Origin: Norana najaformis
Taxonomy: Eukaryota; Annelida; Clitellata; Crassiclitellata; Hormogastridae
Direction: 5' to 3'
Length of the DNA stretch: 64,000 nucleotides
Assembly (NCBI GenBank): GCA_964023275.1
Contig: OZ029929.1
Span: forward strand, 2,669,844 to 2,733,843
A program made the position numbers and the translations under genes. The number at the start of each line of letters is the position of its first letter. Positions within the stretch are counted from its first letter, which is position 1. The notes under the pieces are model-generated. The model had not been told where the DNA came from and made no database searches. It saw nothing but the letters and a program-made list of their open reading frames with translations. Of the stretch, positions 1 through 11,394 are shown in pieces.

Positions 1-146
1 TCATCATTATCAATGTCATCGTCGTCCTCCTCCTTCCTCCTTCCTCTCCTCCTCATCGTCATCATTCTCCATCTCTTCCTCTTCGTCATCATCATCATCA
101 TCATCATCATCAACATCAACATCAACATCAACATCATCATCATCAT

Positions 147-209
<63 letters not shown>

Positions 210-290
210 TGCCTTTCTTCTCATCTTTCTTCTCTTCATCTCTTTTTTTCTTCTTCTTCCTCCTCCTCCTCCTCTTCATCGCCATCTTTT
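1..290. repeat. ATC/TTC trinucleotide-rich low complexity
   Basis: The stretch is almost entirely CAT/ATC triplets with interspersed CTT/CCT. The open frames it produces (poly-Ile on one strand, poly-Asp on the other) are composition artefacts. No gene is visible. Confidence 0.9.
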
Positions 291-519
291 CACTTGAACC
301 ACTGAACCTATTAATCTGTAGGTCGCCTAATGACCAAGTGCTGCAGACTTTTTGTTATTGCGCACCTGGTTCGAATCTCGGTGTGAAACTGGAAATTAGG
401 AATATCGTTGTATAAATTCGAAATTCGTTGTCCTTAATAACGGCTTATTTAAATAGCGTTGCCAACAACATCAATATTACCACAACAGGTTACCCTGTTC
501 TTGAATATAATTTATGCAT

Positions 520-660
520 TTATTAAGCGCCACTAATCAATGACTGAACATAAATCGATGAAATGAGCAGTTGTGAGTGAAGGACTTTCTCTAGGCCCAA
601 CACAGTAACCGTTTAAGGGGCGGAGGTTCGAACCCGCACTGTCCACGTTACAAGCCGACC
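520..660 (-). repeat. SINE family B copy (tRNA-headed)
   Basis: A tRNA-like B box (GGTTCGAACC core near 628) and the phrase gagtgaaggact are shared with copies at about 10555-10735 (+) and 31915-32075 (-). Read on the minus strand, the A-box-like part precedes the B box, as in a Pol III promoter. It is not a functional tRNA: there is no cloverleaf beyond the head. Confidence 0.55.
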
Positions 661-935
661 GCTTCAATAAATGTAAATGTAAATGCACGCGGTTTTCTAT
701 AGCGACCGTATAGCCTCGACCCTCGGCTCATTTTGCAATGAATTTATCGGGCGAAATCCTTCACCACCACTGCCCCCTTTGAATGGGCGCCACGCAATTT
801 AAGGTCCTCGTGCACGGACCGTACTAGCCCGAGTTTTAAATCTCTGAAATAAGCCACGGCCGGGACGCGAACCTGGGATCCTCACGCACAGAGGCTCCCT
901 GGCGTACGCACTTACCGATGTAGCTAACTAGGTAT
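661..935 (-). repeat. SINE family A copy, near full length
   Basis: This is the most frequent dispersed element in the window. Read on the minus strand it starts with a tRNA-like head (A box around tggttaaagcg, B box around ggttcgcatacc), then a body containing gaatgggcgccacgc (in the opposite sense) and tctatagcgaccgtat, and ends in repeated ATTTAC. Related copies lie at 8390-8645, 9075-9480, 13672-13810, 14190-14465, 22930-23185, 24530-24810, 27370-27530, 47288-47360 and 57553-57620. Confidence 0.75.
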
Positions 936-944
936 GTGCACCAC

Positions 945-1075
945 CGTGTGCCCCATGAATGTGTGTGAGCAACTTGTCCAAGGTCGCTACGCAGTGGCTT
1001 GAGGCAGATTCGAACCCGCGATCCTCCGGTTACGAGGCACCGACCATACCACTATACCACCGCGTCCCACTTCCA
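945..1075 (-). repeat. SINE family C fragment (tRNA-like)
   Basis: Contains gagcaacttgtccaaggt followed by a tRNA-like segment with gattcgaacccgcgat. The same order of motifs, more diverged, occurs at about 27110-27265, 29340-29495 and 59990-60185. Inferred to be a diverged SINE family. Confidence 0.45.
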
Positions 1076-1079
1076 TAAT

Positions 1080-1960
1080 TAATCAATCTTATGGTTTGTT
1101 AACGTTTGAAAATAAAGTAGTCTTCGATGGCGTTCTATATTTCCATAATTAAAACATGTGGAACTGTTATATCGGCAGTTACTGATTGCTAACGCTAATT
1201 AATTATTAAATTAATTATTCCATCAACACTGTCAATCACACGTTCGATTAGTAATCACTAATGACATTCAATGACAATTAATTACATTTAATGACAATTA
1301 ATGAAAATTAATGACATTTAATTAATTTATCAACCAAACATGTCAATTACATGGTCAGCCAGGATCAACTAATGGCAATTAATTACTTTATCATCAATGT
1401 CAAGAAAGTAGGCGATTCTCGCCACTGACATCAAACAAAACTCTAGGCAATTTGCCACCGATTAGGCCGATCGGTTAGTAATATGCTCATTAGTCAGCTA
1501 ATTAGTAACTAAAACTACTAATTAATTAGATTACGTGACCCAGCCACGCCTGCGTTTCTTAGCTCAGCCGATGGACATACTGCATTCAACAAATACATTA
1601 CTTATATACTAACTTATTTACTTAATTACTAACTTCTTTACTTACTTACTTACTTACTTACTTACTATCTTATTTACTTACTTACTTGCCTAGTAAAACT
1701 AACTTTCTTAATTACTAACGTTCTTACTAACTTACTTGCTTACTGACTGACGTATTAACTTATTTACTTACTTACTTGCCTAGTAAAACTTACTAGCTAA
1801 ATTACTAACGTTCTTACTAACTTGCTTACTGACTGACTTACTTATTAACTTACTTACTTACCTAATAACTTACGTACCTACCTACTTACTTATTTTCTTC
1901 CTTACTTACTTACCTACCTACCTACCTACCTACCTACCTACCTACTTACCTGAGTGACTG
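1080..1960. repeat. AT-rich low complexity, then (TTAC)n
   Basis: 1190-1420 repeats aatgacaattaat-like words. 1600-1950 is a long imperfect TTAC/CTAC tetranucleotide array. No coding signal seen. Confidence 0.8.
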
Positions 1961-2139
1961 TGGCTATCAGCTAGCCAATTAGTAGTCGGAGGGGCTAATA
2001 TTTAGTTAATGAGTCATTAATGAATCGAGGCGGTTAGACAATAAATTAATAACCGTGTCTTAAATTCAGTCGACGAAAGAAACACAGTAAATTAGTCAAA
2101 TAGATTTTAAGTTGACATTTCGAGTCTTACTCGTCGTCT

Positions 2140-2540
2140 TCCGTCCTAATCAGCTGCTCCACGCCGAGAATGATTTAGACGGCTCCAGAAGGAACAGCGC
2201 GAGGAGGAGCCTCGCGATTGAGCGCATAACTCTGCGGTCGCTGATCTCCCAGCTGCCCACAGCTGCAGCTGAAATGCCAGCTGCTGCCCTCAGCCGCTGC
2301 TGGCAGCTTGAGCTGTTGTTTTCTGTTGTGACAGCTCTGCCGAAGCAGCTGCCACTTAAACACCGGCTGCTTGCGCTGCTGTTATCTGCTATTCTGTTGC
2401 ATCACATCTTAAACATCAGCGGCTGGTCTCAGCTGCTAGCGATGCTGTTTTCTGCTGCAGAAGCTGCTCTGCTATTTAGCTGTTGCTGCTGAAATTGCTG
2501 CTTGTAACTGAACACCGCTGGCATGCTATTTTTAGCTGTG
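2140..2540. repeat. CAGCTG-rich segment
   Basis: Imperfectly repeated CAGCTG/CTGCTG words, many forming the palindromic E-box core CAGCTG. A 126-aa frame runs through it, but its Leu/Ala composition follows from the repeats and I do not call it a gene. If the PDZ exon at 2672-2788 is real, this lies in its first intron. Confidence 0.5.
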
Positions 2541-2671
2541 TACTTTTACAGAAGTGCTCAGCCAGCGCGGCCCTTAAGGGACCGATTGCTGATCGAACGC
2601 CCTTGGAGGGGCGCGCCTCGTGTCGCCCCCAAAGAGGGCATAGTAGAACGAGACCGATAAGAAGGACTTAC

Positions 2672-2788
2672 CCTTTGGACGGTCAAGGGGGTGTTGGCCT
2701 CCTGGCCGCCCTGGAGACGGAAGCCCCAGGACGTCGAGAACGTATCCCGATGAAGTTGGACGAGTTGTTCTTGCTGGTGACCGACCAT
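2672..2788 (-). CDS. PDZ-domain protein, putative first coding exon (PDLIM/ZASP-like)
   Basis: A 39-codon exon starting at an ATG in ideal context (gccATGG at 2788) and ending in AGG followed by a consensus donor GTAAGTCC. The peptide contains WGFRLQGGQEANTPLTVQR. The WGFRLQGG carboxylate-binding loop followed by 'PLT' is characteristic of PDZ domains of the PDLIM/Enigma/ZASP family, and also of synaptopodin-2. In those families the domain starts at or near the N-terminus and binds alpha-actinin or other cytoskeletal partners. Only beta-1, the binding loop and beta-2 are here. The rest of the domain should lie to the left of the window, because I found no matching exon between 1 and 2671. The exon sits about 330 bp from the edge of the 29-bp satellite. 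Assignment to PDZ is fairly sure; the exact family member is not. Confidence 0.68.
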
Positions 2789-3121
2789 GGCTTCTTCCCA
2801 CTCTCGACTAATCCGTCGATGCGCCGAGAGTAGGCCTATTCCCTCGCCGGTCGCCGCCTCTGGCTATTTACGTCTCTCATGCAGGCCTCCATCCATCCTC
2901 TCCATGCATCCATCTTTCCTTCTGCCTCCCTGCTTGCCTCCATCCCTCTTCTGTTTCTCTTGCCTCAGTCTGTCCTATCTCTACCTCTCTTGCCTCCCTC
3001 TCTACTCTGCCCCCATCTTGTTTACCTGCGTCCATTCTTGCCTCCATCTCTCTCTCATGTATCCCAGCACATCTCCATCTCCCTTTTGTCTCTCTGCTTT
3101 CCTTCATCCCTATTCTGCCTC

Positions 3122-6100
3122 CCTGATTTCTTCCATCCATCTTCTGGCTTCCTGATTTCCTCCACCCATCTTCTGGCTTCCTGATTTCCTCCACCCATCT
3201 TCTGGCTTCCTGATTTCCTCCACCCATCTTCTGTCTTCCTGATTTCCTCCACCCATCTTCTGTCTTCCTGATTGTCTCCACCCATCTTCTGTCTTCCTGA
3301 TTTCCTCCACCCATCTTCTGTCTTCCTGATTTCCTCCACCCATTTTCTGTCTTCCTGATTTCCTCCACCCATCTTCTGTCTTCCTGATTTCCTCCACCCA
3401 TCTTCTGTCTTCCTGATTTCCTCCACCCATCTTCTGTCTTCCTGATTTCCTCCACCCATCTTCTGTCTTCCTGATTTCCTCCACCCATTTTCTGTCTTCC
3501 TGATTTCCTCCACCCATTTTCTGTCTTCCTGATTTCCTCCACCCATCTTCTGTCTTCCTGATTTCCTCCACCCATTTTCTGTCTTCCTGATTTCCTCCAC
3601 CCATCTTCTGTCTTCCTGATTTCCTCCACCCATCTTCTGTCTTCCTGATTTCCTCCACCCATTTTCTGTCTTCCTGATTTCCTCCACCCATCTTCTGTCT
3701 TCCTGATTTCCTCCACCCATCTTCTGTCTTCCTGATTTCCTCCACCCATCTTCTGTCTTCCTGATTGTCTCCACCCATCTTCTGTCTTCCTGATTTCCTC
3801 CACCCATCTTCTGTCTTCCTGATTTCCTCCACCCATCTTCTGTCTTCCTGATTTCCTCCACCCATCTTCTGTCTTCCTGATTTCCTCCACCCATTTTCTG
3901 TCTTCCTGATTTCCTCCACCCATTTTCTGTCTTCCTGATTTCCTCCACCCATTTTCTGTCTTCCTGATTTCCTCCACCCATCTTCTGTCTCCCTGATTTC
4001 CTCCACCCATCTTCTGTCTTCCTGATTTCCTCCACCCATTTTCTGTCTTCCTGATTTCCTCCACCCATCTTCTGTCTTCCTGATTTCCTCCACCCATCTT
4101 CTGTCTTCCTGATTTCCTCCACCCATTTTCTGTCTTCCTGATTTCCTCCACCCATCTTCTGTCTCCCTGCTTACTTCCATCCATCTTCTGGCTTCCTGAT
4201 TTCCTCCACCCATCTTCTGTCTTCCTGATTTCCTCCACCCATCTTCTGTCTTCCTGATTGTCTCCACCCATCTTCTGTCTTCCTGATTTCCTCCACCCAT
4301 CTTCTGTCTTCCTGATTTCCTCCACCCATTTTCTGTCTTCCTGATTTCCTCCACCCATCTTCTGTCTTCCTGATTTCCTCCACCCATCTTCTGTCTTCCT
4401 GATTTCCTCCACCCATCTTCTGTCTTCCTGATTTCCTCCACCCATCTTCTGTCTTCCTGATTTCCTTCACCCATCTTCTGTCTTCCTGATTTCCTCCACC
4501 CATTTTCTGTCTTCCTGATTTCCTCCACCCATCTTCTGTCTCCCTGATTTCCTCCACCCATCTTCTGTCTTCCTGATTTCCTCCACCCATCTTCTGTCTT
4601 CCTGATTGTCTCCACCCATCTTCTGTCTTCCTGATTTCCTCCACCCATCTTCTGTCTCCTTGATTTCCTCCACCCATCTTCTGTCTTCCTGAATTCCTCC
4701 ACCCATCTTCTGTCTTCCTGATTTCCTCCACCCATCTTCTGTCTTCCTGATTTCCTCCACCCATCTTCTGTCTCCCTGATTTCCTCCACCCATCTTCTGT
4801 CTTCCTTATTGTCTCCATCCATCTTCTGTCTTCCTGATTTCCTCCACCCATCTTCTGTCTCCTTGATTTTCTCCACCCATCTTCTGTCTTCCTGAATTCC
4901 TCCACCCATCTTCTGTCTTCCTGATTGTCTCCACCCATCATGTCTTCCTGATTTCCTCCACCCATCTTCTGTCTTCCTGATTTTCTCCACCCATCTTCTG
5001 TCTTCCTGATTTCCTCCACCCATCTTCTGTCTTCCTGATTGTCTCCACCCATCTTCTGGCTTCCTGATTTCCTCCACCCATCTTCTGGCTTCCTGATTGT
5101 CTCCACCCATCTTCTGTCTTCCTGAATGTCTCCACCCATCTTCTGTCTCCCTGATTTCCTCCACCCATCTTCTGTCTTCCTGATTTCCTCCACCCATTTT
5201 CTGTCTTCCTGATTTCCTACACCCATCTTCTGTCTTCCTGATTTCCTCCACCCATCTTCTGTCTTCCTGATTTCCTCCACCCATCTTCTGTCTTCCTGAT
5301 TGTCTCCACCCATCTTCTGTCTTCCTGATTTCCTCCACCCATCTTCTGTCTTCCTGATTTCCTCCACCCATCTTCTGTCTTCCTGATTTCCTCCACCCAT
5401 CATGTCTTCCTGATTTCCTCCACCCATTTTCTGTCTTCCTGATTTCCTCCACCCATCTTCTGTCTTCCTGATTTCCTCCACCCATCTTCTGTCTTCCTGA
5501 TTGTCTCCGCCAATCTTATGTCTCCCTGATTTCCTCCATTCATGTTCTGTCTTCCTGATTGCCTCCGCCAATCTTATGTCTCCCTGATTTCCTCCACCCA
5601 TCTTCTGTCTTCCTGATTGTCTCTACCCATCTTCTGTCTTCCTCATTGTCTCCACCCATCTTCTGTCTTCCTGATTTCCTCCACCCATTTTCTGTCTTCC
5701 TGATTTCCTCCACCCATCTTCTGTCTTCCTGATTTCCTCCACCCATCTTCTGTCTTCCTGATTGTCTCCACCCATCATGTCTTCCTGATTTCCTCCACCC
5801 ATCTTCTGTCTTCCTGATTTCCTCCACCCATCTTCTGTCTTCCTGATTTCCTCCACCCATCTTCTGTCTTCCTGATTGTCTCCGCCAATCTTATGTCTCC
5901 CTGATTTCCTCCATTCATGTTCTGTCTTCCTGATTGTCTCCGCCAATCTTATGTCTCCCTGATTTCCTCCACCCGTCTTCTGTCTTCCTGATTTCCTCCA
6001 CCCATTTTCTGTCTTCCTGATTTCCTCCACCCATCTTCTGTCTCCCTGATTTCCTCCACCCATCTTCTGTCTCCCTGATTTCCTCCACCCATCTTCTGTC

Positions 6101-7276
6101 TTCCTGATTGTCTCCACCCATCTTCTGTCTCCCTGATTTCTTCCACCCATCTTCTGTCTTCCTCATTGTCTCCACCCATCTTCTGTCTTCCTGATTTCCT
6201 CCACCCATCTTCTGTCTTCCTGATTTCCTCCACCCATTTTCTGTCTTCCTGATTTCCTACACCCATCTTCTGTCTTCCTGATTTCCTCCACCCATCTTCT
6301 GTCTTCCTGATTTCCTCCACCCATCTTCTGTCTTCCTGATTTCCTCCACCCATTTTCTGTCTTCCTGATTTCCTCCACCCATCTTCTGTCTTCCTGATTT
6401 CCTCCACCCATCTTCTGTCTTCCTGATTGTCTCCACCCATCATGTCTTCCTGATTTCCTCCACCCATCTTCTGTCTTCCTGATTTCCTCCACCCATCTTC
6501 TGTCTTCCTGATATCCTCCACCCATCTTCTGTCTTCCTGATTGTCTCCGCCAATCTTATGTCTCCCTGATTTCCTCCATTCATGTTCTGTCTTCCTGATT
6601 GTCTCCGCCAATCTTATGTCTCCCTGATTTCCTCCACCCATCTTCTGTCTTCCTGATTTCCTCCACCCATCTTCTGTCTTCCTGATTTCCTCCATCCATC
6701 TTCTGTCTTCCTGATTTCTTCCACCCATTTTCTGTCTTCCTGATTTCCTCCACCCATCTTCTGGCTTCCTGATTTCCTCCACCCATCTTCTGTCTTCCTG
6801 ATTTCCTCCACCCATTTTCTGTCTTCCTGATTTCCTCCACCCATCTTCTGTCTCCCTGATTTCCTCCACCCATCTTCTGTCTCCCTGATTTCCTCCACCC
6901 ATCTTCTGTCTTCCTGATTGTCTCCACCCATCTTCTGTCTCCCTGATTTCTTCCACCCATCTTCTGTCTTCCTCATTGTCTCCACCCATCTTCTGTCTTC
7001 CTGATTTCCTCCACCCATCTTCTGTCTTCCTGATTTCCTCCACCCATTTTCTGTCTTCCTGATTTCCTACACCCATCTTCTGTCTTCCTCATTGTCTCCA
7101 CCCATCTTCTGTCTTCCTGATTTCCTCCACCCATTTTCTGTCTTCCTGATTTCCTCCACCCATCTTCTGTCTTCCTGATTTCCTCCACCCATCTTCTGTC
7201 TTCCTGATTTCCTCCACCCAACTTCTGTCTTCCTGATTTTCTCCACCCATCTTCTGTCTCCCTGATTTCCTCCACC
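3122..7276. repeat. 29-bp satellite/minisatellite array (about 143 copies)
   Basis: Tandem copies of a 29-bp unit (plus strand, in two parts: cttctgtcttcctg + atttcctccacccat) run without interruption for about 4.15 kb. Variants include cccattttctg, ctggcttcc, ctgattgtctcc, a 27-bp form with catcatgtcttcc and a diverged form with tccgccaatcttatg at 5505, 5881 and 6545. Matching variant strings about 0.8 kb apart (for example cctcattgtc at 6161 and 6971) show later block duplication. The unit has no stop codon in any minus-strand frame, so several overlapping 'proteins' of up to 791 aa appear there. They are by-products of the repeat. Confidence 0.97.
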
Positions 7277-7925
7277 TCTCCTTTCTCTTTGTTTCCCTAT
7301 TCTAACCTCCCGCATGCATGCCTACATATTTCTTTCTGACTCCAAACATCATATATCTTTCTGCCCTGATGCCTCTTTGTCGGCTCCATTTCCCTTCCTT
7401 CTCTCTCCATCCCTTCCTCTCTACATCCCTCGCTGCTTGCCTCTGTCCGTCTGTTTACCTGTCTCCCAACTTCTTTCTTTCAGCCTTCTTCCCTACATGT
7501 CTGCATATTTGCCTGCATACCTCTTCGTACTTTCCGACCTCTCTCCTTCCTCCGCTCTTACTACCTTTCTTCCTTTCTGAGCGTTTCTCTGCCTGTCTCC
7601 GTCCATCTTTCTGCTCGTCTGCCTGCGTACCTCTGCCTTCGTGCCACCGTTTATCTGGCCCGAGGAGGAACGGCTCCCGGTTGCTTGACAGCCGCAGGCT
7701 GCAGCCGCGAACATGCATTCCAGTGAGGTCTCGGTATGTTGTTCGTATTGGGTGTGGTAAGGTAAGGTAAGGTAAGGTAAGGTAAGATGTGATCTGGCAT
7801 GGTGTGGCAAGATAAGTTAAGGTATGTCATTGTCTAATTGAATTAATCTGTAAAACAACCCCTTGACCTATCGGTATTATTAATGGTACATGGTTTGTAA
7901 CTTTAGTTGTCCCTCGTATCAGAAC
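7277..7925. other. Pyrimidine-rich spacer with (GGTAA)n
   Basis: 7277-7660 is CT-rich on the plus strand, like a degraded extension of the satellite flank. 7755-7790 holds several GGTAA pentamers. I see no gene. Confidence 0.6.
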
Positions 7926-8190
7926 AGTGTTGGGTTACAGAACAGTGTTGAGCTCTCATGCCAAGTTCCGTCCGTTCCGCCAATTCTTTGATGTCACTCA
8001 GGTCTAACTTAAGACTCGTCTGTTTAAACTTGCTCACCCTCCGTAGCCTGGTTTCTGGTTTCTTTGATCTATTGCAATTTGACCCGGCTTCTCCGAAATA
8101 TTATGATTTTGGATTGCGACCATCGACTGATGCTTTGGGCATCGTGATAACGGCGCTATTGAAGTCTTTAGATTAGATTAGATAGCATTG
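7925..8190 (+). mobile_element. LINE 3' end fragment
   Basis: The translated piece LPSSVRSANSLMSLRSNL type (from about 7957) resembles the C-terminal end of CR1/L2-like LINE polyproteins, where the phrase 'W..LP..(I/V)R...SL..F(K/R)..LK' is typical. The element then runs into a 3' tail, gcgaccatcgactgatgc ... gaagtctttagattagatta. That tail is shared with the SINE at 45300-45735 and the fragment at 61380-61490. Confidence 0.55.
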
Positions 8191-8389
8191 GCAAATTTTC
8201 AACTTTCAAAGCGTCAGGTCTGGAATTCAAAGGATTTTGCGAATGCGAAAACGAGCAGACAGGCGTACATATCTCTGCTGATCTTGTTGTTTCCTCGTCC
8301 CATACTTCCACTTACTTCCTCCTGGTCGTGTGCCCTAACTGTATACTAGTGCACCAACTAGCTACACTGGGGTTTGGTGTCATAAGTGG

Positions 8390-8645
8390 CCGCATATCTT
8401 TTTGACTTGCCGCGTCATCTACTGGCCTTTTTAGCTACACGCTTACGTCAAGGCGCCTTTGAGCGTCAGGTTGCCCGTTCGTGGCTTATTTAAGAGATTT
8501 CAATCTCGGGGACCTTAAATGGCGTGGCGCCCATTCAAAAGGGGCAGCGGTGGTGAAGGATCTCATCCGATTAATTCATTGAAAAATGAGCAGGGTCGAG
8601 GCCATACGGTCGCTATAGAAAACCGTGTAAATTTCGATTTGCATC
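8390..8645 (+). repeat. SINE family A copy
   Basis: Near-complete copy in forward orientation. A tRNA-related head (ctacacgcttacgtcaaggc) is followed by the body with gcgtggcgcccattca and the end gctatagaaaaccgtgtaa. Confidence 0.7.
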
Positions 8646-9074
8646 TCTGAAAGGTGGTCTGCTTGTTTTCCCTGCCACCTCCACAAAGCGTGATCGGCTC
8701 TTCATTCTGCAACAGATTGCTCTACAACCTGTGACATGAGCTTCTTGTGCTCACTCTACCTCCCTTTCACCGCCATTGAATACAACTCTGTTCGCTCGTG
8801 GTCTTGTGTTGTTAGATCGACCTACGACTGGTTTTCTTGAAGAGACGCTATAGTAATATGCACTAACGATTACGGATACAATAATATTTCCTAATAAGGC
8901 AATACATTTTCATGTTGATAATAAAGTGAACCTTCAGCGACGAAATTAACGATAGTAACCTGTCCCAGCATAAACCACGGCGTGCATAATACTTGCTGTA
9001 CTCGCCACTTCTCCAGGGAAGAAGACTGCTTCGAGGGTACTTTGAGTGTACTTCGAGGCCAACGTGGTACGGGC

Positions 9075-9480
9075 TTTAAATGTACATGCACAAGGTTTTC
9101 TACAGTGACAGTATGGCCTCGACCCTGCTCGTTTAACAATGCAGCCACGGTAAGATTAAATAAGTCAGTAAGTAAGTATATTCTTTATTAGCCAATAACC
9201 AATAGCTAAGTCAGTAAGTATATTCTTTATTAGCCAATAGCTAATAGTGAACAAGTATTTAAGAACACAAGAAAAAACTTACCCTTCACAACCGCTGTCC
9301 GTTTGAATGGGGGCCACTTCATTTAAGGATGGTTCCCGTTTACGTACCGTGCTAATCCGAGATTTAAATCTATGAAATGTTGCCATTATCGATATGCGAA
9401 ACGGCATTCTCACGCTCACAGGTGCCTTGGCGTGCGCCTTTACCAATTTAGCTAACTAGGCCTAAGTCGGTAGGTGGCAG
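9075..9480 (-). repeat. SINE family A copy interrupted by an AT-rich insertion
   Basis: The 3' part (9080-9145, tgcacaaggttttctac) and the rest of the element (9285-9475, ccgtttgaatgggggcc to the tRNA-like head) are separated by about 140 bp. The insert contains two tandem copies of a unit with gtatattctttattagccaa. Confidence 0.65.
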
Positions 9481-9585
9481 AAAGACTGGCCGCATATTGG
9501 TCATCTGATTATATTGTCTAGTTGGCTTTTGAAACAACGGATGGCACGAGCAGAGGGCTAACGTTCGACCAGCTGAGTGTTAAGT

Positions 9586-9619
<34 letters not shown>

Positions 9620-10550
9620 ACATTTGTTAACACGCCATGTGTCCATTGGCTGAGCGAGGAATCGTAGGCGTGGATAAGTCACTTCGGTCAGACAACAAAA
9701 GCAAGACGGTACAAATAGGTCCTAAGCCGCTTTACGAATATGTCTAACGAGACGTTGTTGTGATTAATGTTACTGCTTTTGTGTCGTTCTAAACCATTTC
9801 AACTACTGTTCCTCGTTGAAGTTTACTTTACGTCAAGCTGAAACAGAAGCTCAACAGGGTATCAAATCAGTTGAAACATTTTCTTGTAACAGGGAAACTG
9901 TTGGAACCTACTCGGGCGCCTACCCCGATGCCGGGAATCAACGTGCAACTAGTAGAGGGGGGTTGATGTGTACCCGGGTCAAATGTCGAGGTTGATGGCA
10001 GCAATAACTTTCATCTCCGCCGGCGATTAACTGATGAACAGCTTATGTGATCATTGCACAAATAAACTGAAAACTGCTGAAAAATTTTCCCAATCGACGT
10101 CAACGACCCTTGATGTCGTTAAACACTGGAAACTATGAACCGCCTAACACGAGGAATTTAAGGCATTAAGACTCGGCTGGACAAAACTCTGGCCTCGTAC
10201 AAAGCAGTTACTAAAGTGGTCTAAACAGACCTAATAGCAGCCTTGAGATTTTGGTCTGGGGCCATTTCGTAGTCAGAAAATGTGAGATGTGACAGCGTGA
10301 CCAAGATTGAATATAGGAAGCAATAAAGTCTGCTGCAGGAAACATATTTTATCACGCAATTGCTTCGTTCACAGATTACATCTGTATCGTACTGTTCTCT
10401 CTTTATCTGCCTATAAGAAACACGTGTACTGTAATTGTAATTTTTCTATTTGTAATTATAATCGCAAATTTATATACCGCCACTTCAAGAGATACTCTTC
10501 TGAGACGCTCCTATCTGCCTAAAACAAACAACTATAGCATACTGGTCAAA
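9480..10550. other. No gene seen; (TAAG)n and a dispersed repeat
   Basis: 9580-9620 is a TAAG microsatellite. 9620-9740 (tccattggctgagcgagg ... ctaagccgctttacgaat) recurs at 44990-45140 and in part, inverted, at 1545-1595. From 9740 to 10550 I see nothing I can name. Confidence 0.5.
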
Positions 10551-10554
10551 CAGA

Positions 10555-10735
10555 CGTCACTGTCTACTGTCTTCTACTCATGGTAACCGATGGATAGAGT
10601 ACGGGTTCGAGCTTCCTCCTCTGAGACGGTTACTGTGACCTTGAGCAAGTCCTTCACTCACAATTGCTCAGCGCCATCGATTGATGCTTTGTTATTAGAT
10701 AGTGGCGCTTAAGAAATGTCGAAATAATAATAATA
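10555..10735 (+). repeat. SINE family B copy
   Basis: A tRNA-like start (ggtaaccgatgg ... gggttcgagcttcc) is followed by ccttgagcaagtccttcact and a tail with gcgccatcgattgatgc. A similar tail is seen at 25650-25700. Confidence 0.5.
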
Positions 10736-11284
10736 CACTACAGTTTGTATCACCCCATGAGTAAAGTTCTTCAACAAACCTCGGTTCAGTAAGCGTAAAC
10801 CACTGGGCGCATGAACACATGAACGGATTATATTCCGATTAAAGTCTGAGCATGTTCGGAACAAACGTGAAACAATTCCTATTCGCTAGGCGGCAGAAAG
10901 CTGTGTAGACGATCTTACCATCTGGCTTCTTGTTTGGAAACAAAGGCTGGCATGATCAGAGGATGCGTAATGCAAAAAGGTCATGGTCATCATTGTCACT
11001 GTCATTGTTGTCAAGGTCAATCTATGGTCGCTTCAAGGGAAACCAGTCAAAGCTCGTAATACGTTGGAGATACCTCGTCGAACTCTGACGTGTCAGGGAA
11101 ATAAGAAAATCGGATTACGGTGGTGGGTATAAGCCAATTGATGAGCAGATAAGTCTTAAGTTTAGACCTGAATAACATAAAAAAGACCTACATTGGCGCC
11201 ATATAAATTTATCTTTAATAGTCAACTAAAATTCTTTAAAATGATCACTCCGCTTCCACATATCGTATCCTGATTCATCCTCTG

Positions 11285-11365
<81 letters not shown>
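11285..11365. repeat. (TC)n microsatellite
   Basis: Nearly uninterrupted CT dinucleotides for about 75 bp. The Glu/Arg-rich frame across it on the minus strand is not a gene. The preceding interval 10740-11284 holds nothing recognisable. Confidence 0.95.
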
Positions 11366-11369
<4 letters not shown>

Positions 11370-11394
11370 GCTCCATTCCAAACTTCATGTCTGC

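Noticed and set aside
600..660. Possible tRNA genes (here and at 10560, 11650, 45310, 26000)
   Set aside because: Only A/B-box-like heads are present, each attached to a repeated body; no complete cloverleaf. They are SINE promoters.
2112..2492. 126-aa frame
   Set aside because: Leu/Ala/Ser composition follows the CAGCTG repeats; no splice or domain evidence.
3122..7276. Possible CRISPR array
   Set aside because: Units are contiguous with no unique spacers, and the DNA is eukaryotic. The same holds for the arrays at 39478, 41345, 47381 and 60471.
2877..7315. Long minus-strand frames of 97 to 791 aa reading GGGNQEDRRWVEEIRKTEDG
   Set aside because: They are the 29-bp satellite read through in three frames. 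There is no independent sign of a gene (no unique termini, same period in every frame).
8160..8195. Telomere-like TTAGATTAGATTAGA strings (also 61470 and 45730)
   Set aside because: They are the 3' tails of a LINE/SINE family, not TTAGGG repeats, and occur internally.
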